DNA of 64,000 nucleotides, taken from Hydrocarboniphaga sp965279055 (lineage in GTDB: Bacteria; Pseudomonadota; Gammaproteobacteria; Nevskiales; Nevskiaceae). Made by a program: the position numbers and the translations under genes. Below the pieces are notes generated by a model. That model ran no database searches, was not told the origin of the DNA, and saw only the letters and a list, made by a program, of their open reading frames with translations. Location: assembly GCF_965279055.1 (NCBI RefSeq), contig NZ_OZ257125.1, positions 2,356,001 through 2,420,000 on the forward strand, in the 5' to 3' direction. Positions 52,737-61,901 of this stretch are shown in pieces (positions within the stretch are counted from its first letter, which is position 1; each line of letters begins with the position of its first letter).

Positions 52737-52767
52737 AAAAAAACGGTGGCTCATGACCCGCCGTTTT
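52737..52767. terminator. bidirectional terminator between convergent genes
   Basis: Stem aaaacggtgg / ccgccgtttt (one mismatch) flanked by A and T runs, between the polyol dehydrogenase stop (52735) and the DUF2939 stop (52751); it overlaps the last codons of the DUF2939 gene. Confidence 0.65.
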
Positions 52768-53365
52768 GCGTCGCAGGCAGGCGAATATCCACCAGCCTCC
52801 AGCGCAGCCCGTCGCGCTGCAGCAGCAGATCGATGGTCTGTGCGGGGTCAATGCGATCCGGCACCGTGATCCGAACCTGCGACAGCGAAACCAGCCGCCA
52901 GCGCGTGCCCTCGGGCAGGCTGAGCCGGCGCGGCGCGATGCCGATGGCCTGCTGCGCGCGATCCTGGCCGCTACGCGCCAGCGACCAGCGCCCGTAACCG
53001 CTGGCCAGCGCCACCAGCCCCTGCGGCGTGTCCACGGCCGCCAGCATCGCGTTGTCGGTCTGCTGCGCGAACCAGCGTTGCACGCCCGACCACCAGTGCC
53101 GCGGCACGGCGGCGTCGGCCGGCGCCGCCGCCAGCTGCGCCGCCAGGCTGGCGCGGATCGTCGGCAGGTCGGCATAGCGCTGCAGCGCCGCGTCGTCATG
53201 GCGGTCGGCGGCGGCGGACAGCGCGTGCAGCGACAGGAACGGCGTCGACACCAGCCAGGCCGCCAGCGCTGCGGTCAAGGCCAGCAGAACCCAGGCGCTG
53301 ACCAGCCCGCCTGCCGGCCCGGGTGCAGAATCCCGCTCGACAGATGGCACGGTCGCCTGGTTCAT
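52751..53365 (-). CDS. DUF2939 single-pass membrane protein
   Basis: 204 residues from ATG 53365: short cytoplasmic N-terminus, one membrane segment (AWVLLALTAALAAWLVSTPF) and a periplasmic DUF2939 region (LHALSAAADRHDDAALQRYA, DLPTIRASLAAQL, WSLARSGQDRAQQAI, LLLQRDGLRWRLVDIRLP). Function unknown. Divergent from marC with a 64-base gap. Confidence 0.8.
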   Translation of the reverse strand: MNQATVPSVERDSAPGPAGGLVSAWVLLALTAALAAWLVSTPFLSLHALSAAADRHDDAALQRYADLPTIRASLAAQLAAAPADAAVPRHWWSGVQRWFAQQTDNAMLAAVDTPQGLVALASGYGRWSLARSGQDRAQQAIGIAPRRLSLPEGTRWRLVSLSQVRITVPDRIDPAQTIDLLLQRDGLRWRLVDIRLPATQNGGS

Positions 53366-53429
53366 CCGTCCAGCATAAAAACGCCCGTCCAACTGCCGCC
53401 TGACCGGGCGCGCAGGCGATACTGCCGCC

Positions 53430-54095
53430 ATGAACGACGTCACCAACGCCTTCCTGCTGACTTTTGCCGCGCTGTTCCCGATCGTCAATCCGCTGGAAGC
53501 GGCGCCGTTCTTTCTGGCGGTGACCAACCGCTGCAATGACGCCGAGCGCAACGTGCTGGCGCGCAAGGTCGCGTTCAACGGCTTCTTCCTGCTGATCGGC
53601 TCGATGCTGCTGGGGCCGTGGATCCTTCAGTTCTTCGGTATCGAGCTGCCGATCGTGCGCATCGCCGGCGGCCTGATCGTCACCTCGATGGGCTGGAAGC
53701 TGCTCAGCAACGACAGCGGCTGGTCGGACTCCGGCGCCACCGCCGCCAACCTGGAGCCGTCGGCGCGCAAGCCGCTGGGCAGTTTCTATCCGTTGACGAT
53801 GCCGCTGACGGTCGGCCCGGGCTCGATTTCGGTGGCGATCACGATCGGCAGCCGCAAGGCCGAGACGCCGGACTCCTTGCCGCTGCTGTTGCTGCACGGC
53901 ATCGGCGCGCTGGCCGGCGTGATCGCGATCGCGGCGAGCATTTATCTGAGCTACCGCTTTGCCTCGCGCGTGGCGCGGCTGCTCGGCGAGACCGGCGTCG
54001 ACGTGCTGGTACGCCTGTCGGCCTTCGTGCTGATCTGCATCGGCATCCAGATCATCTGGAGCGGCTACAGCGCGCTGATCGCGGTGGCGCCCTGA
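53430..54095 (+). CDS. MarC family integral membrane protein
   Basis: 221 residues with about six membrane spans. Family segments: FAALFPIVNPLEAAPFFLAV, RIAGGLIVTSMGWKLLS, FYPLTMPLTVGPGSISVAIT, GVDVLVRLSAFVLICIGIQI. Similar to MarC/UPF0056 proteins (NAAT-type transporters); despite the name, the family is not shown to give drug resistance. ATG at 53430. Confidence 0.92.
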   Translation: MNDVTNAFLLTFAALFPIVNPLEAAPFFLAVTNRCNDAERNVLARKVAFNGFFLLIGSMLLGPWILQFFGIELPIVRIAGGLIVTSMGWKLLSNDSGWSDSGATAANLEPSARKPLGSFYPLTMPLTVGPGSISVAITIGSRKAETPDSLPLLLLHGIGALAGVIAIAASIYLSYRFASRVARLLGETGVDVLVRLSAFVLICIGIQIIWSGYSALIAVAP

Positions 54096-54105
54096 CCGGA
54101 GAGAC

Positions 54106-54156
54106 CCCGGGTTTCACCCGGGCTACAAGTGCGGCGTAGCCCGGGTGAAACCCGGG
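54106..54156. repeat. 21-bp inverted repeat (REP-like) after marC
   Basis: Arms cccgggtttcacccgggcta + c (54106-54126) and the exact reverse complement at 54136-54156, 9-nt loop aagtgcggc. GTAGCCCGGGTGAAACCCGGG-like dyads are dispersed in many proteobacterial genomes. It may also end marC transcription although there is no T run. Confidence 0.85.
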
Positions 54157-54402
54157 TCGGGAAAATACAGAACCCGCTTAGCGATTGATTCAGCGCGGAT
54201 GCGGCGTAACATACGGACCGGCTCCCCATCGTGCCGGTTCGTCGAAAGCGCCGTCCGCCGCCGTGGAAAGTCTTAGAGCGCCCAGGCGCAACAGACAATG
54301 CGACAGTCCGAGCAGTTTGAGAATGCACTTGTCCGGCCAGATCCGGTCAAAGCCGCCATTCCCTGCCGAGACTGCGGCCCAAAATTCAGGACACTCGACT
54401 AA
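54157..54402. other. intergenic region upstream of isocitrate dehydrogenase
   Basis: 246 bases between the inverted repeat and the idh start. I see no gene, no clear promoter hexamers and no further repeat, although the idh promoter is expected here. Confidence 0.5.
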
Positions 54403-56634
54403 ATGAGCAAAGAGCAGCCGACGATCATCTACACCTTGACCGACGAGGCGCCGCTGCTGGCGACGCACGCCTTCCTGCCGATCATCCGCAGCTTCACTGA
54501 GCCGGCGGGCATCAAGATCACCACCAGCGACATCTCGGTGGCGGCGCGCATCCTCGCCGAGTTTCCCGAAAACCTGACCGCTGAACAGCGCGTCCCCGAC
54601 AACCTCGCCGAGCTCGGCCGGCTGACCCTGCTGCCGGACACCAACATCATCAAGCTGCCCAACATCAGCGCCTCGGTCCAGCAGCTGGTCAACGCAATCA
54701 AGGAACTGCAGGGCAAGGGCTACAAGCTGCCGGACTTCCCCGAAGACCCGAAGACCGATGTCGAGAAGCAAACCCGCAAGCGCTACTCCCGTTGCCTGGG
54801 CAGCGCGGTCAACCCGGTGCTGCGCGAAGGCAATTCCGACCGCCGCGCGCCGAAGGCGGTCAAGGATTACGCACGCAAGAATCCGCACAGCATGGGCGAA
54901 TGGAGCATGGCCTCGCGCACCCATGTGGCGCACATGAAGCACGGCGATTTCTATCACGGCGAAAAGTCGCTGACATTGGATCGTGCGCGCAAGGTCAAGA
55001 TGGAGCTGCAGACCGGCAGCGGCAAGGCGGTGGTGCTGAAGAACGATATCGAGCTGCTCGACGGCGAGATCATCGACAGCATGTTCATGAGCAAGAAGGC
55101 GCTGCTGGCGTTCTATGAGGAGCAGTTCGAGGACGCGCGCAAGACCGGCGTGATGCTGTCCTTGCACGTCAAGGCGACGATGATGAAGGTGTCGCACCCG
55201 ATCGTGTTCGGCCACGCGGTGCGGGTGTTCTACAAGGACGCCTTCGACAAGCACGACGCGCTGTTCAAGGAGCTCGGCGTCAATGTCAACAACGGCATGG
55301 TCAACCTCTACGACAAGCTCGAAACGCTGCCGTCGAGCAAGCGCGACGAGGTGATTCGCGACCTGCACGCCTGCCACGAGCACCGTCCGGAACTGGCGAT
55401 GGTGGACTCGGCCAAGGGCATCTCCAACTTCCATTCGCCGAACGACGTCATCGTCGACGCCTCGATGCCGGCGATGATCCGCATCGGCGGCAAGATGTGG
55501 GGCGCCGATGGCCGTCCGAAAGACACCAAGGCGGTGATCCCGGAGAGCACGTTTGCCCGCATCTACCAGGAGATGATCAATTTCTGCAAGACCAACGGCA
55601 ACTTCGATCCGGTGACGATGGGCACCGTGCCCAATGTCGGCCTGATGGCGCAGCAGGCCGAGGAATACGGCTCGCACGACAAGACCTTCGAGATCCCGGA
55701 AGCCGGCGTCGCCAACATCGTCGACATCGAAACCGGCGACGTGCTGCTGTCGCAGAACGTGGAGGCCGGCGACATCTGGCGCATGTGCCAGGTCAAGGAC
55801 GCGCCGATCCGCGACTGGGTCAAGCTCGCGGTCACGCGCGCACGCAACTCCGGCATGCCGGCGCTGTTCTGGCTCGACCCGTATCGTCCGCATGAAAACG
55901 AAATGATCCGCAAGGTCAAAACCTACCTGAAGGATCACGACACCAGCGGCCTGGACATCCAGATCATGTCGCAGGTGCGCGCGATGCGTTACACGCTGGA
56001 GCGCGCGATGCGCGGCCTGGACACGATCTCGGTCACCGGCAACATCCTGCGCGACTACCTGACCGACCTGTTCCCGATCATGGAACTCGGCACCAGCGCC
56101 AAGATGCTGTCAATCGTGCCGCTGATGGCCGGCGGCGGCATGTACGAAACCGGTGCCGGCGGCTCGGCGCCGAAGCATGTCAAGCAGCTGGTCGAGGAAA
56201 ACCACCTGCGTTGGGATTCGCTCGGCGAGTTCCTGGCGCTGGCGGTGAGCCTGGAAGACCTCGGCATCAAGACCGGCAACGCGCGCGCGAAGATCCTCGC
56301 CCGGACGCTCGACGCGGCCACCGGCAAGCTGCTCGACAACAACAAGAACCCGTCGCCGAAAACCGGCCAGCTCGACAACCGTGGCAGCCAGTTCTATCTG
56401 GCGATGTACTGGGCGCAGGCGCTGGCCGAGCAGAACGACGACGCCGAGCTGAAGGCGCGCTTCGCCAAGCTGGCGAAGGTGCTGGGCGACAGCGAGCAGA
56501 AGATCGTCGCCGAATTTGCCGAAGTCCAGGGCAAGCCGGCCGACATCGGCGGCTACTACCTCGCCGACCCGAAGCAGGTGGAAGCGGTGATGCGCCCCAG
56601 CGCGACGTTCAACGCGGCGCTCGCCGCGGCGTAG
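54403..56634 (+). CDS. NADP-dependent isocitrate dehydrogenase, monomeric type
   Basis: Oxidatively decarboxylates isocitrate in the TCA cycle. 743 residues, the length of monomeric IDH (about 740), not the 416-residue dimeric Icd. Typical segments: IIYTLTDEAPLLATHAFLPI, GSAVNPVLREGNSDRRAP, LSLHVKATMMKVSHPIVFG, FHSPNDVIVDASMPAMIR, LFPIMELGTSAKMLSIVPLM and AGGGMYETGAGGSAPKHV. Monocistronic, followed by a large inverted repeat. Confidence 0.97.
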   Translation: MSKEQPTIIYTLTDEAPLLATHAFLPIIRSFTEPAGIKITTSDISVAARILAEFPENLTAEQRVPDNLAELGRLTLLPDTNIIKLPNISASVQQLVNAIKELQGKGYKLPDFPEDPKTDVEKQTRKRYSRCLGSAVNPVLREGNSDRRAPKAVKDYARKNPHSMGEWSMASRTHVAHMKHGDFYHGEKSLTLDRARKVKMELQTGSGKAVVLKNDIELLDGEIIDSMFMSKKALLAFYEEQFEDARKTGVMLSLHVKATMMKVSHPIVFGHAVRVFYKDAFDKHDALFKELGVNVNNGMVNLYDKLETLPSSKRDEVIRDLHACHEHRPELAMVDSAKGISNFHSPNDVIVDASMPAMIRIGGKMWGADGRPKDTKAVIPESTFARIYQEMINFCKTNGNFDPVTMGTVPNVGLMAQQAEEYGSHDKTFEIPEAGVANIVDIETGDVLLSQNVEAGDIWRMCQVKDAPIRDWVKLAVTRARNSGMPALFWLDPYRPHENEMIRKVKTYLKDHDTSGLDIQIMSQVRAMRYTLERAMRGLDTISVTGNILRDYLTDLFPIMELGTSAKMLSIVPLMAGGGMYETGAGGSAPKHVKQLVEENHLRWDSLGEFLALAVSLEDLGIKTGNARAKILARTLDAATGKLLDNNKNPSPKTGQLDNRGSQFYLAMYWAQALAEQNDDAELKARFAKLAKVLGDSEQKIVAEFAEVQGKPADIGGYYLADPKQVEAVMRPSATFNAALAAA

Positions 56635-56645
56635 CTTGCTGAACC

Positions 56646-56713
56646 TGTAGGAGCGGATCCTATCCGCGACTGATGCCCCGACGGCACAGTCGCGGATAGG
56701 ATCCGCTCCTACA
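56646..56713. repeat. 27-bp inverted repeat (REP-like, TGTAGGAGCGG type)
   Basis: Arms 56646-56672 (tgtaggagcggatcctatcc...) and 56687-56713 are exact reverse complements over 27 bp with a 14-nt loop. The TGTAGGAGCGG start is the hallmark of a REP type common in Pseudomonas and Xanthomonadales. Sits between idh and the endopeptidase gene. Confidence 0.9.
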
Positions 56714-56786
56714 TTTGGCTGGCCGCAGACAATCCGCCCCCGGATTGTTACAGTCGGTTTTTATTCGACAAGAAGCCGACGCATCA

Positions 56787-57668
56787 GTGAATGATCTGCA
56801 CCGCCTGTTGGTCACGCTGACGCTTGCGTTCGGCGTAACGCTCTCCGCCACGGCGTCTGCCGCCGCCGGAACCCTGTCGCTGAAATCCAATGCCGCGCTG
56901 GTGGTCGATCAGGACACCGGCGAATCGCTGTTCGCCAAGAACGCCGACGTGGTCATGCCGATCGCCTCGCTGACCAAGCTGATGACCGCGCTGGTGGTCA
57001 CCGACGCGCGGCTGCCGATGGACGAAATGCTGGAGATCAGCAACGACGACGTCGACCGCGAAAAGCACACCACCTCGCGCCTGCCCGTGGGGACCCGGCT
57101 CAGCCGCGGCGAGATGATGCTGCTGGCGCTGATGGCCTCGGAGAATCGCGCGGCGATGTGCCTGAGCCGCGCCTATCCGGGCGGCCGCAAGGCGTTTCTC
57201 GCCAAGATGAATGAGAAGGCGCGATCGCTGGGCATGAGCAAGACCTACTTCGCCGATTCCGCCGGCCTGTCCAGCCTCACCGTATCCACCGCCCGCGATC
57301 TGCTGCGCCTGGTCAGCGCCGCCGACGCGCAGGAACAGGTCCGCAGGGACACGGTGCAGCCCGAGGCGACGCTGCGCGTGAAGAAGCAGATGCTGACCTT
57401 CGTCAACACCAATCGCATGGTGCGCAACAATCGCGACTGGGACATCGAGCTGCAGAAAACCGGCTTCACCAACGAGGCCGGCCGCTGCCTGGTAATGCGC
57501 GCGACCACGCTCAACCGCAACATCACGATGGTGTTCCTGAACTCCTTCGGCACCCTGACCCGCTTCGCCGACGCCGGCCGCGTGCGCAAGCATCTGGAAC
57601 GCCAGGGCAAGGCCAAGCCGGCGCGCCCCGCCACCGAAGCCGCCAACGTCAACAAGACGGCGTCCTGA
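56787..57668 (+). CDS. D-alanyl-D-alanine endopeptidase (PBP7/8 type)
   Basis: Periplasmic penicillin-binding serine peptidase cutting peptidoglycan cross-links. 293 residues from a GTG at 56787: signal peptide (LLVTLTLAFGVTLSATASAA), SxxK motif at Ser61 (ASLTKLMTAL), SxN motif (MASENRAAM), KTG motif (LQKTGFTNEAGR). Length and FADSAGLSSLTVSTARDL suit PbpG. No ATG exists upstream within a sensible distance; a TTG at 56715 is rejected because it abuts the inverted repeat. Confidence 0.92.
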   Translation: MNDLHRLLVTLTLAFGVTLSATASAAAGTLSLKSNAALVVDQDTGESLFAKNADVVMPIASLTKLMTALVVTDARLPMDEMLEISNDDVDREKHTTSRLPVGTRLSRGEMMLLALMASENRAAMCLSRAYPGGRKAFLAKMNEKARSLGMSKTYFADSAGLSSLTVSTARDLLRLVSAADAQEQVRRDTVQPEATLRVKKQMLTFVNTNRMVRNNRDWDIELQKTGFTNEAGRCLVMRATTLNRNITMVFLNSFGTLTRFADAGRVRKHLERQGKAKPARPATEAANVNKTAS

Positions 57669-57678
57669 GCCGCAAGCC

Positions 57679-58314
57679 GTGAACGGCGAAGCGGCACAGC
57701 TGCTGGCGGTCTTCGGCAAGGGCTTCGCGCTGTCGGCTGCGCTGATCGTCGCGATCGGCGCGCAAAACCTTTTCGTGCTGCGCCAGGGCCTGCGCCGCGA
57801 ACACGTCTTCGCGATCGTGCTGTTCTGCGGTTCCGCCGACGCTCTGCTGATCGCCGCCGGTGTCGCCGGCCTGGGCGCGCTGCTGCAGGCCGTCCCTGGT
57901 CTCACGCTATGGCTGACACTGGGCGGCGCCGCTTTCCTCGCCTGGTATGGCATCGGCGCGCTGCGCCGCGCCCTGCATCCGGCGACGATGGCGGTGGAGC
58001 TGCAGCCGTCGATGAGCCTGGGCCGCGCGCTCGCCGGCTGCGCCGCGTTCACGCTGCTCAACCCGCACGTGTATCTGGACACCGTGCTGCTGATGGGCGC
58101 GGTCGGATCGAGCGTGCAGCCCGCGTCTCGGCCGTGGTTCGTCGCCGGCGCCGCCAGCGCCTCGTACATCTGGTTCACCGCGCTGGGTTACGGCGCTCGC
58201 CTGCTGACGCCGGTTTTCGCGCGGCCGATCGCGTGGAAGCTGCTCGATCTGGGCGTCGGCGTGACGATGCTGGTGCTGGCGGCGGCCTTGCTGATGCGAG
58301 CGCTTAATCTGTAG
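57679..58314 (+). CDS. LysE/ArgO family amino-acid exporter
   Basis: 211 residues with about six membrane helices and the LysE family start GFALSAALIVAIGAQNLFVL, followed by GLRREHVFAIVLFCGSADALL and FTLLNPHVYLDTVLLMG. Exports basic amino acids in characterised members. GTG start at 57679, ten bases after the endopeptidase gene, so probably co-transcribed. No LysG-type regulator is adjacent. Confidence 0.92.
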   Translation: MNGEAAQLLAVFGKGFALSAALIVAIGAQNLFVLRQGLRREHVFAIVLFCGSADALLIAAGVAGLGALLQAVPGLTLWLTLGGAAFLAWYGIGALRRALHPATMAVELQPSMSLGRALAGCAAFTLLNPHVYLDTVLLMGAVGSSVQPASRPWFVAGAASASYIWFTALGYGARLLTPVFARPIAWKLLDLGVGVTMLVLAAALLMRALNL

Positions 58315-58329
58315 TTTCAGGTTCAATCA

Positions 58330-59403
58330 CTACGTCGCGCGCGGATACGTCGTATATCCCTCCGCTCCCTGCGAATACCAGGTCTTCATGTCGTCTGCTG
58401 TCAGCGCAATGCCCTGGGCCAGGCGCGCCGGCAGATCCGGGTTCGCCAGGAATTTGCGGCCGAAGGTGATCGCGTCCGCCGCGCCGGATGCGAGCGCGGC
58501 CTGGCCGCGCTGCAGGTCGTAGTCCGAGTTCAGCACCAGCACGCCCTTGAAGCGCTCACGAATCAGCGGCGCCACCGGCGGGCGTTCGGACTTGCCGAAG
58601 GTTCCGTTCGGCCCCGGCTCACGCAGTTCCAGAAACGCGATGCCGAGTTCGTCGAGCGCCGCCGCAGCCGCCGGGAACAGCACATTCTGGTTGCTGTCGT
58701 CGACGCCCTGCGAATCGCCGTTCGGCGACAGCCGCACCGCGGTGCGGTCGGCACCGACTTCGTCGACCAGCGCGCGCGTCACCTGGCGCAACAGCAGCAG
58801 GCGGTTCTCGACCGGGCCGCCGTAGGCGTCTTGACGATGATTGCTGCCGTCGCGCAGGAACTGGTCGATCAGGTAGCCATTGGCCGCATGCAGTTGCACG
58901 CCGTCGAAACCGGCCGCGATCGCGTTGCGCGCCGCATGCACGTAGTCCGCGATCAGCCGCGGAATCTCGGCAAGCGCCAGTTCGCGCGGCTGCACATACG
59001 GCGCCTTGCCTTCATAGGTGTGCGCCTGGCCCGGCGCGGTGGTTGCGCTGGCCGACACCGGCTGCACGCCGTGCAGCGACGGATGCACCAGGCGCCCCAT
59101 ATGCCAGAGCTGCGCGAAAATCCGGCCGCCGGCGGCATGTACTGCCTCGGTCACGGTCTTCCAGTGGCGCACATGCTCGACGCCCCAGAGGCCGCCGGCA
59201 TAGGGCCAGCCGCTGCCTTCGACGCTGATGCCGGTGGCCTCGGTGATGATCAGGCCAGCGCTGGCACGCTGCGCGTAGTACTCGGCCATCAGCTCGGTCG
59301 GCACATGGTCGCGGCTGGCGCGGCCACGCGTCAGCGGCGCCATCCAGACGCGGTTCGGGCATTGCAGCGCTCCCGCCTTGATAGGGTCGAACAGTGTGGG
59401 CAT
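58330..59403 (-). CDS. alkene reductase (old yellow enzyme family)
   Basis: 357-residue FMN-dependent ene-reductase of the NemA/OYE type: TLFDPIKAGALQCPNRVWMA (FMN loop), APLTRGRA, FAQLWHMGRLVHPS (conserved Trp/His), GFDGVQLHAANGYLIDQFLR and the C-terminal GAADAITFGRKFLANPDLP. Reduces activated C=C or nitro groups with NADPH. Divergent from the DUF808 gene. Confidence 0.94.
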   Translation of the reverse strand: MPTLFDPIKAGALQCPNRVWMAPLTRGRASRDHVPTELMAEYYAQRASAGLIITEATGISVEGSGWPYAGGLWGVEHVRHWKTVTEAVHAAGGRIFAQLWHMGRLVHPSLHGVQPVSASATTAPGQAHTYEGKAPYVQPRELALAEIPRLIADYVHAARNAIAAGFDGVQLHAANGYLIDQFLRDGSNHRQDAYGGPVENRLLLLRQVTRALVDEVGADRTAVRLSPNGDSQGVDDSNQNVLFPAAAAALDELGIAFLELREPGPNGTFGKSERPPVAPLIRERFKGVLVLNSDYDLQRGQAALASGAADAITFGRKFLANPDLPARLAQGIALTADDMKTWYSQGAEGYTTYPRAT

Positions 59404-59527
59404 CGCAGGTCTCGGCTTGAATTCGATCCGATGCTAGCAGCCCGACATGACGCGGACCCGACCGTAACGGCTGCGTGACAGACGGGCTTGCTATCGTGAC
59501 GCCATCAACCGACTGGAGATCTGGGCG

Positions 59528-60400
59528 ATGATGTCGTTGTGGACCCTGCTGGACGATATGGCCGGGCTGATGGACGACATCGGCGTAATGTCGAAGGTCG
59601 CGGCCAAGAAAACCGTCGGCGTGGTCGGCGACGACATCGCGGTCAACGCCGAGCAGGTGTCGGGCAGCAGCGCCGAGCGCGAGCTGCCCATCGTCTGGGC
59701 GGTGTTCAAGGGCTCGCTGATCAACAAGCTGATCCTGGTACCGATCGCGCTGCTGCTGGAGGCTTTCGCGCCCTGGGCGCTGGGGCCGGTGCTGATCATC
59801 GGCGGCACCTACCTGTGCTTCGAGGCTTTCGAAAAACTGCTGCACGCGCCCTGGCCGGGACGCAAGGCGCAGGGCGATGCGCATGCGCAGGCACAGCCGA
59901 AAACGGCACAGACCGAGCGCGACAAGATCAAGGGCGCGGTCCGCACCGACTTCATTCTCAGCGGCGAAATCATCATGATCGCGCTGGCCGCGATCGGCGA
60001 GGCGCCGCTCGCGACGACGATCGTCAGTGTCAGCCTGCTCGCGGTCGGCATGACCGTGTTCGTCTACGGCCTGGTCGCGCTGCTGGTGAAGTTCGACGAC
60101 GTGGGCTTTGCTTTGACGCGGCGTGATTCGGCATCGGCAAAAAAACTGGGGCTTGCGATTCTGGCCGCGGCGCCGGCGCTGATGAAGCTGCTGGCGCTGG
60201 TCGGCACCGCGGCGATGTTCGCGGTCGGCGGCGGCCTGCTGGTGCACCACGTCGCGGCGCTGCATCACGCCATCATCGCTGTCATCGGCGAGCCGTCGTC
60301 GTGGCTGGCCGCTCTCGCCGACACCGTCGTCGGCGTGGTACTCGGGGCGCTTGCCTTCGTCGTCGTCGAAGCGGCGATGAAGCTCTACAGGCGACGCTAG
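59528..60400 (+). CDS. DUF808 membrane protein (YedI-like)
   Basis: 290 residues: LLDDMAGLMDDIGVMSKVAA, KKTVGVVGDDIAVNAEQVSG at the N-terminus are diagnostic of DUF808, followed by several hydrophobic helices (LILVPIALLLEAFAPWALGP, LALVGTAAMFAVGGGLLVHH). Inner-membrane protein of unknown function. ATG at 59528 or 59531. Converges on the next gene, whose stop overlaps its end by four bases. Confidence 0.9.
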   Translation: MMSLWTLLDDMAGLMDDIGVMSKVAAKKTVGVVGDDIAVNAEQVSGSSAERELPIVWAVFKGSLINKLILVPIALLLEAFAPWALGPVLIIGGTYLCFEAFEKLLHAPWPGRKAQGDAHAQAQPKTAQTERDKIKGAVRTDFILSGEIIMIALAAIGEAPLATTIVSVSLLAVGMTVFVYGLVALLVKFDDVGFALTRRDSASAKKLGLAILAAAPALMKLLALVGTAAMFAVGGGLLVHHVAALHHAIIAVIGEPSSWLAALADTVVGVVLGALAFVVVEAAMKLYRRR

Positions 60401-61689
60401 CGCGCGGCAGGTTTTGCCGGCAACAGCGGAACTGGCAAGGCCCGTGGCGCGGTGGCGACGACCGCGCGATTGACCACGCGGAACGGCCGCACCGTCAGCC
60501 GGTCGAGAAACAGCCGGATGCGCTCTTCCATCGTCCACAGCTCGGAGCCGTCGACGAAGCGATGCTGCGGCAGCCGCGGCTGCTGCCAGGCCAGCGGCGC
60601 GATCCTGCGAGTCTGCGGGCTGCGGCAGCTGAACGGCGTCGCCGGCGTTTTCCGCGCGGCCGGATCGTCGAATACGCCGATCAGATCCTCGCCCATCCAC
60701 ACCTGGCCGCGGAACGGCACGCTGGGCCGCACCGTGCGCAGCACGCTGTAGGCAAGGCGCACTTCGTCGCCGCAGACCAGCATCTGGTAACGCAGCTCGG
60801 CGCTGTCGTCCGGCGGGCCGATGACGACCGTGGCGACGGCGGCGAAGCTCGCGCGGATTTCGTTCGGCCGCGCCGTTGAAGCCGTTTTCGGCAGCGGCTT
60901 TTTCCAGGCATCCGGCGGCGCCTGCGTCACCACCAGATCGCGGACCGGGCAGCCACCCTTGACCGCCATCGGGCAGTATTTCTGCCGGCCGCTGCTATCG
61001 AAGATCGTCAGCGGCCCGACCAGCAGGCCGTCGCTGCCGAGCGTGCCGACGCGCTTGCTGTCCTTGTCCCAGAAGGTCAGCGGGCCGGGCTTGCAGGAGC
61101 CGTCCTCGTTGAGCAGGCAGTCCTTGACTTCGCCGCCGCGGAAAATCCAGCGGCCGCTGCCGACCCAGGCCGACTCGTATCCGCGCGCCTTGCGCACGCC
61201 GTGCAGGATTTCCTTCGACGGCAGTTGCAGGACCGCTTCACCGTCGCAGTCGCCGGCGATATTGACCACGCATTCCAGGCGCTGGCCGTCGGCATTGATC
61301 GTCGTCGACACGCCGACATACTGATCGACGCCATCGACCACGCGCAGGCTTTCGCTGCGGCGCTTGCCGTAGGGATAGAAGGTGGTCAGATCGCCGAGGC
61401 AGCGGCCGTCCGGCGCGAAAGCGCAGACCGTGCGCACGTTCATGTTGTCGACCCGCGTCAGCTCGCCGAGCCAGACCAGGCGATCCGAGCCGAGAAAGCC
61501 GCGCGTGCCACTGATGTTGTCGCTGCCATCGCGATAACGCGCACTGCCGATGCATTCGCCATCGGGCAGACGCTGCGCGCAGGCCCAGCTCGGCGATGCC
61601 GCACGGGCGTCGCAACACAGCAGCAGCAACAACGCGCACAGACCGGCCGCAATCGCTTTCTTCAGCGGCGCATTTTCGTCGTGACCCAC
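60397..61689 (-). CDS. exported Cys-pair repeat protein, unknown function
   Basis: 430 residues with a signal peptide (AIAAGLCALLLLLCCDARA). I do not recognise a family. The mature N-terminal 220 residues contain five Cys pairs (37/46, 89/97, 140/148, 191/199, 239/247), each C-x7/8-C around a DGxC or GxC turn, at a spacing of about 51 residues, so the region is probably five tandem repeats stabilised by disulfides. The C-terminal third (AELRYQMLVCGDEVRLAYSV, ELWTMEERIRLFLDRLTV) is different and has no repeat. Overlaps the end of the DUF808 gene by four bases, convergent. Confidence 0.72.
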   Translation of the reverse strand: MGHDENAPLKKAIAAGLCALLLLLCCDARAASPSWACAQRLPDGECIGSARYRDGSDNISGTRGFLGSDRLVWLGELTRVDNMNVRTVCAFAPDGRCLGDLTTFYPYGKRRSESLRVVDGVDQYVGVSTTINADGQRLECVVNIAGDCDGEAVLQLPSKEILHGVRKARGYESAWVGSGRWIFRGGEVKDCLLNEDGSCKPGPLTFWDKDSKRVGTLGSDGLLVGPLTIFDSSGRQKYCPMAVKGGCPVRDLVVTQAPPDAWKKPLPKTASTARPNEIRASFAAVATVVIGPPDDSAELRYQMLVCGDEVRLAYSVLRTVRPSVPFRGQVWMGEDLIGVFDDPAARKTPATPFSCRSPQTRRIAPLAWQQPRLPQHRFVDGSELWTMEERIRLFLDRLTVRPFRVVNRAVVATAPRALPVPLLPAKPAAR

Positions 61690-61901
61690 CGTGGTTATCT
61701 CCCCGCCCGCCGCCAGTATCGCCCGCGTATCAGGCTAGCGGTGAAGTCCGCCACGCATCGCGTCCGGCTCAGCCAACGCGCCGGCTGGCCGGACCAGTGG
61801 CGCCCGGCGCGCGCTGATCGGTAACGGCGTTAACCGCCAATTCATTCCCGGCCGCGATGCTGACCCCAACGGCTCCCGGCCACACTCAAGGAAGAAATCA
61901 C

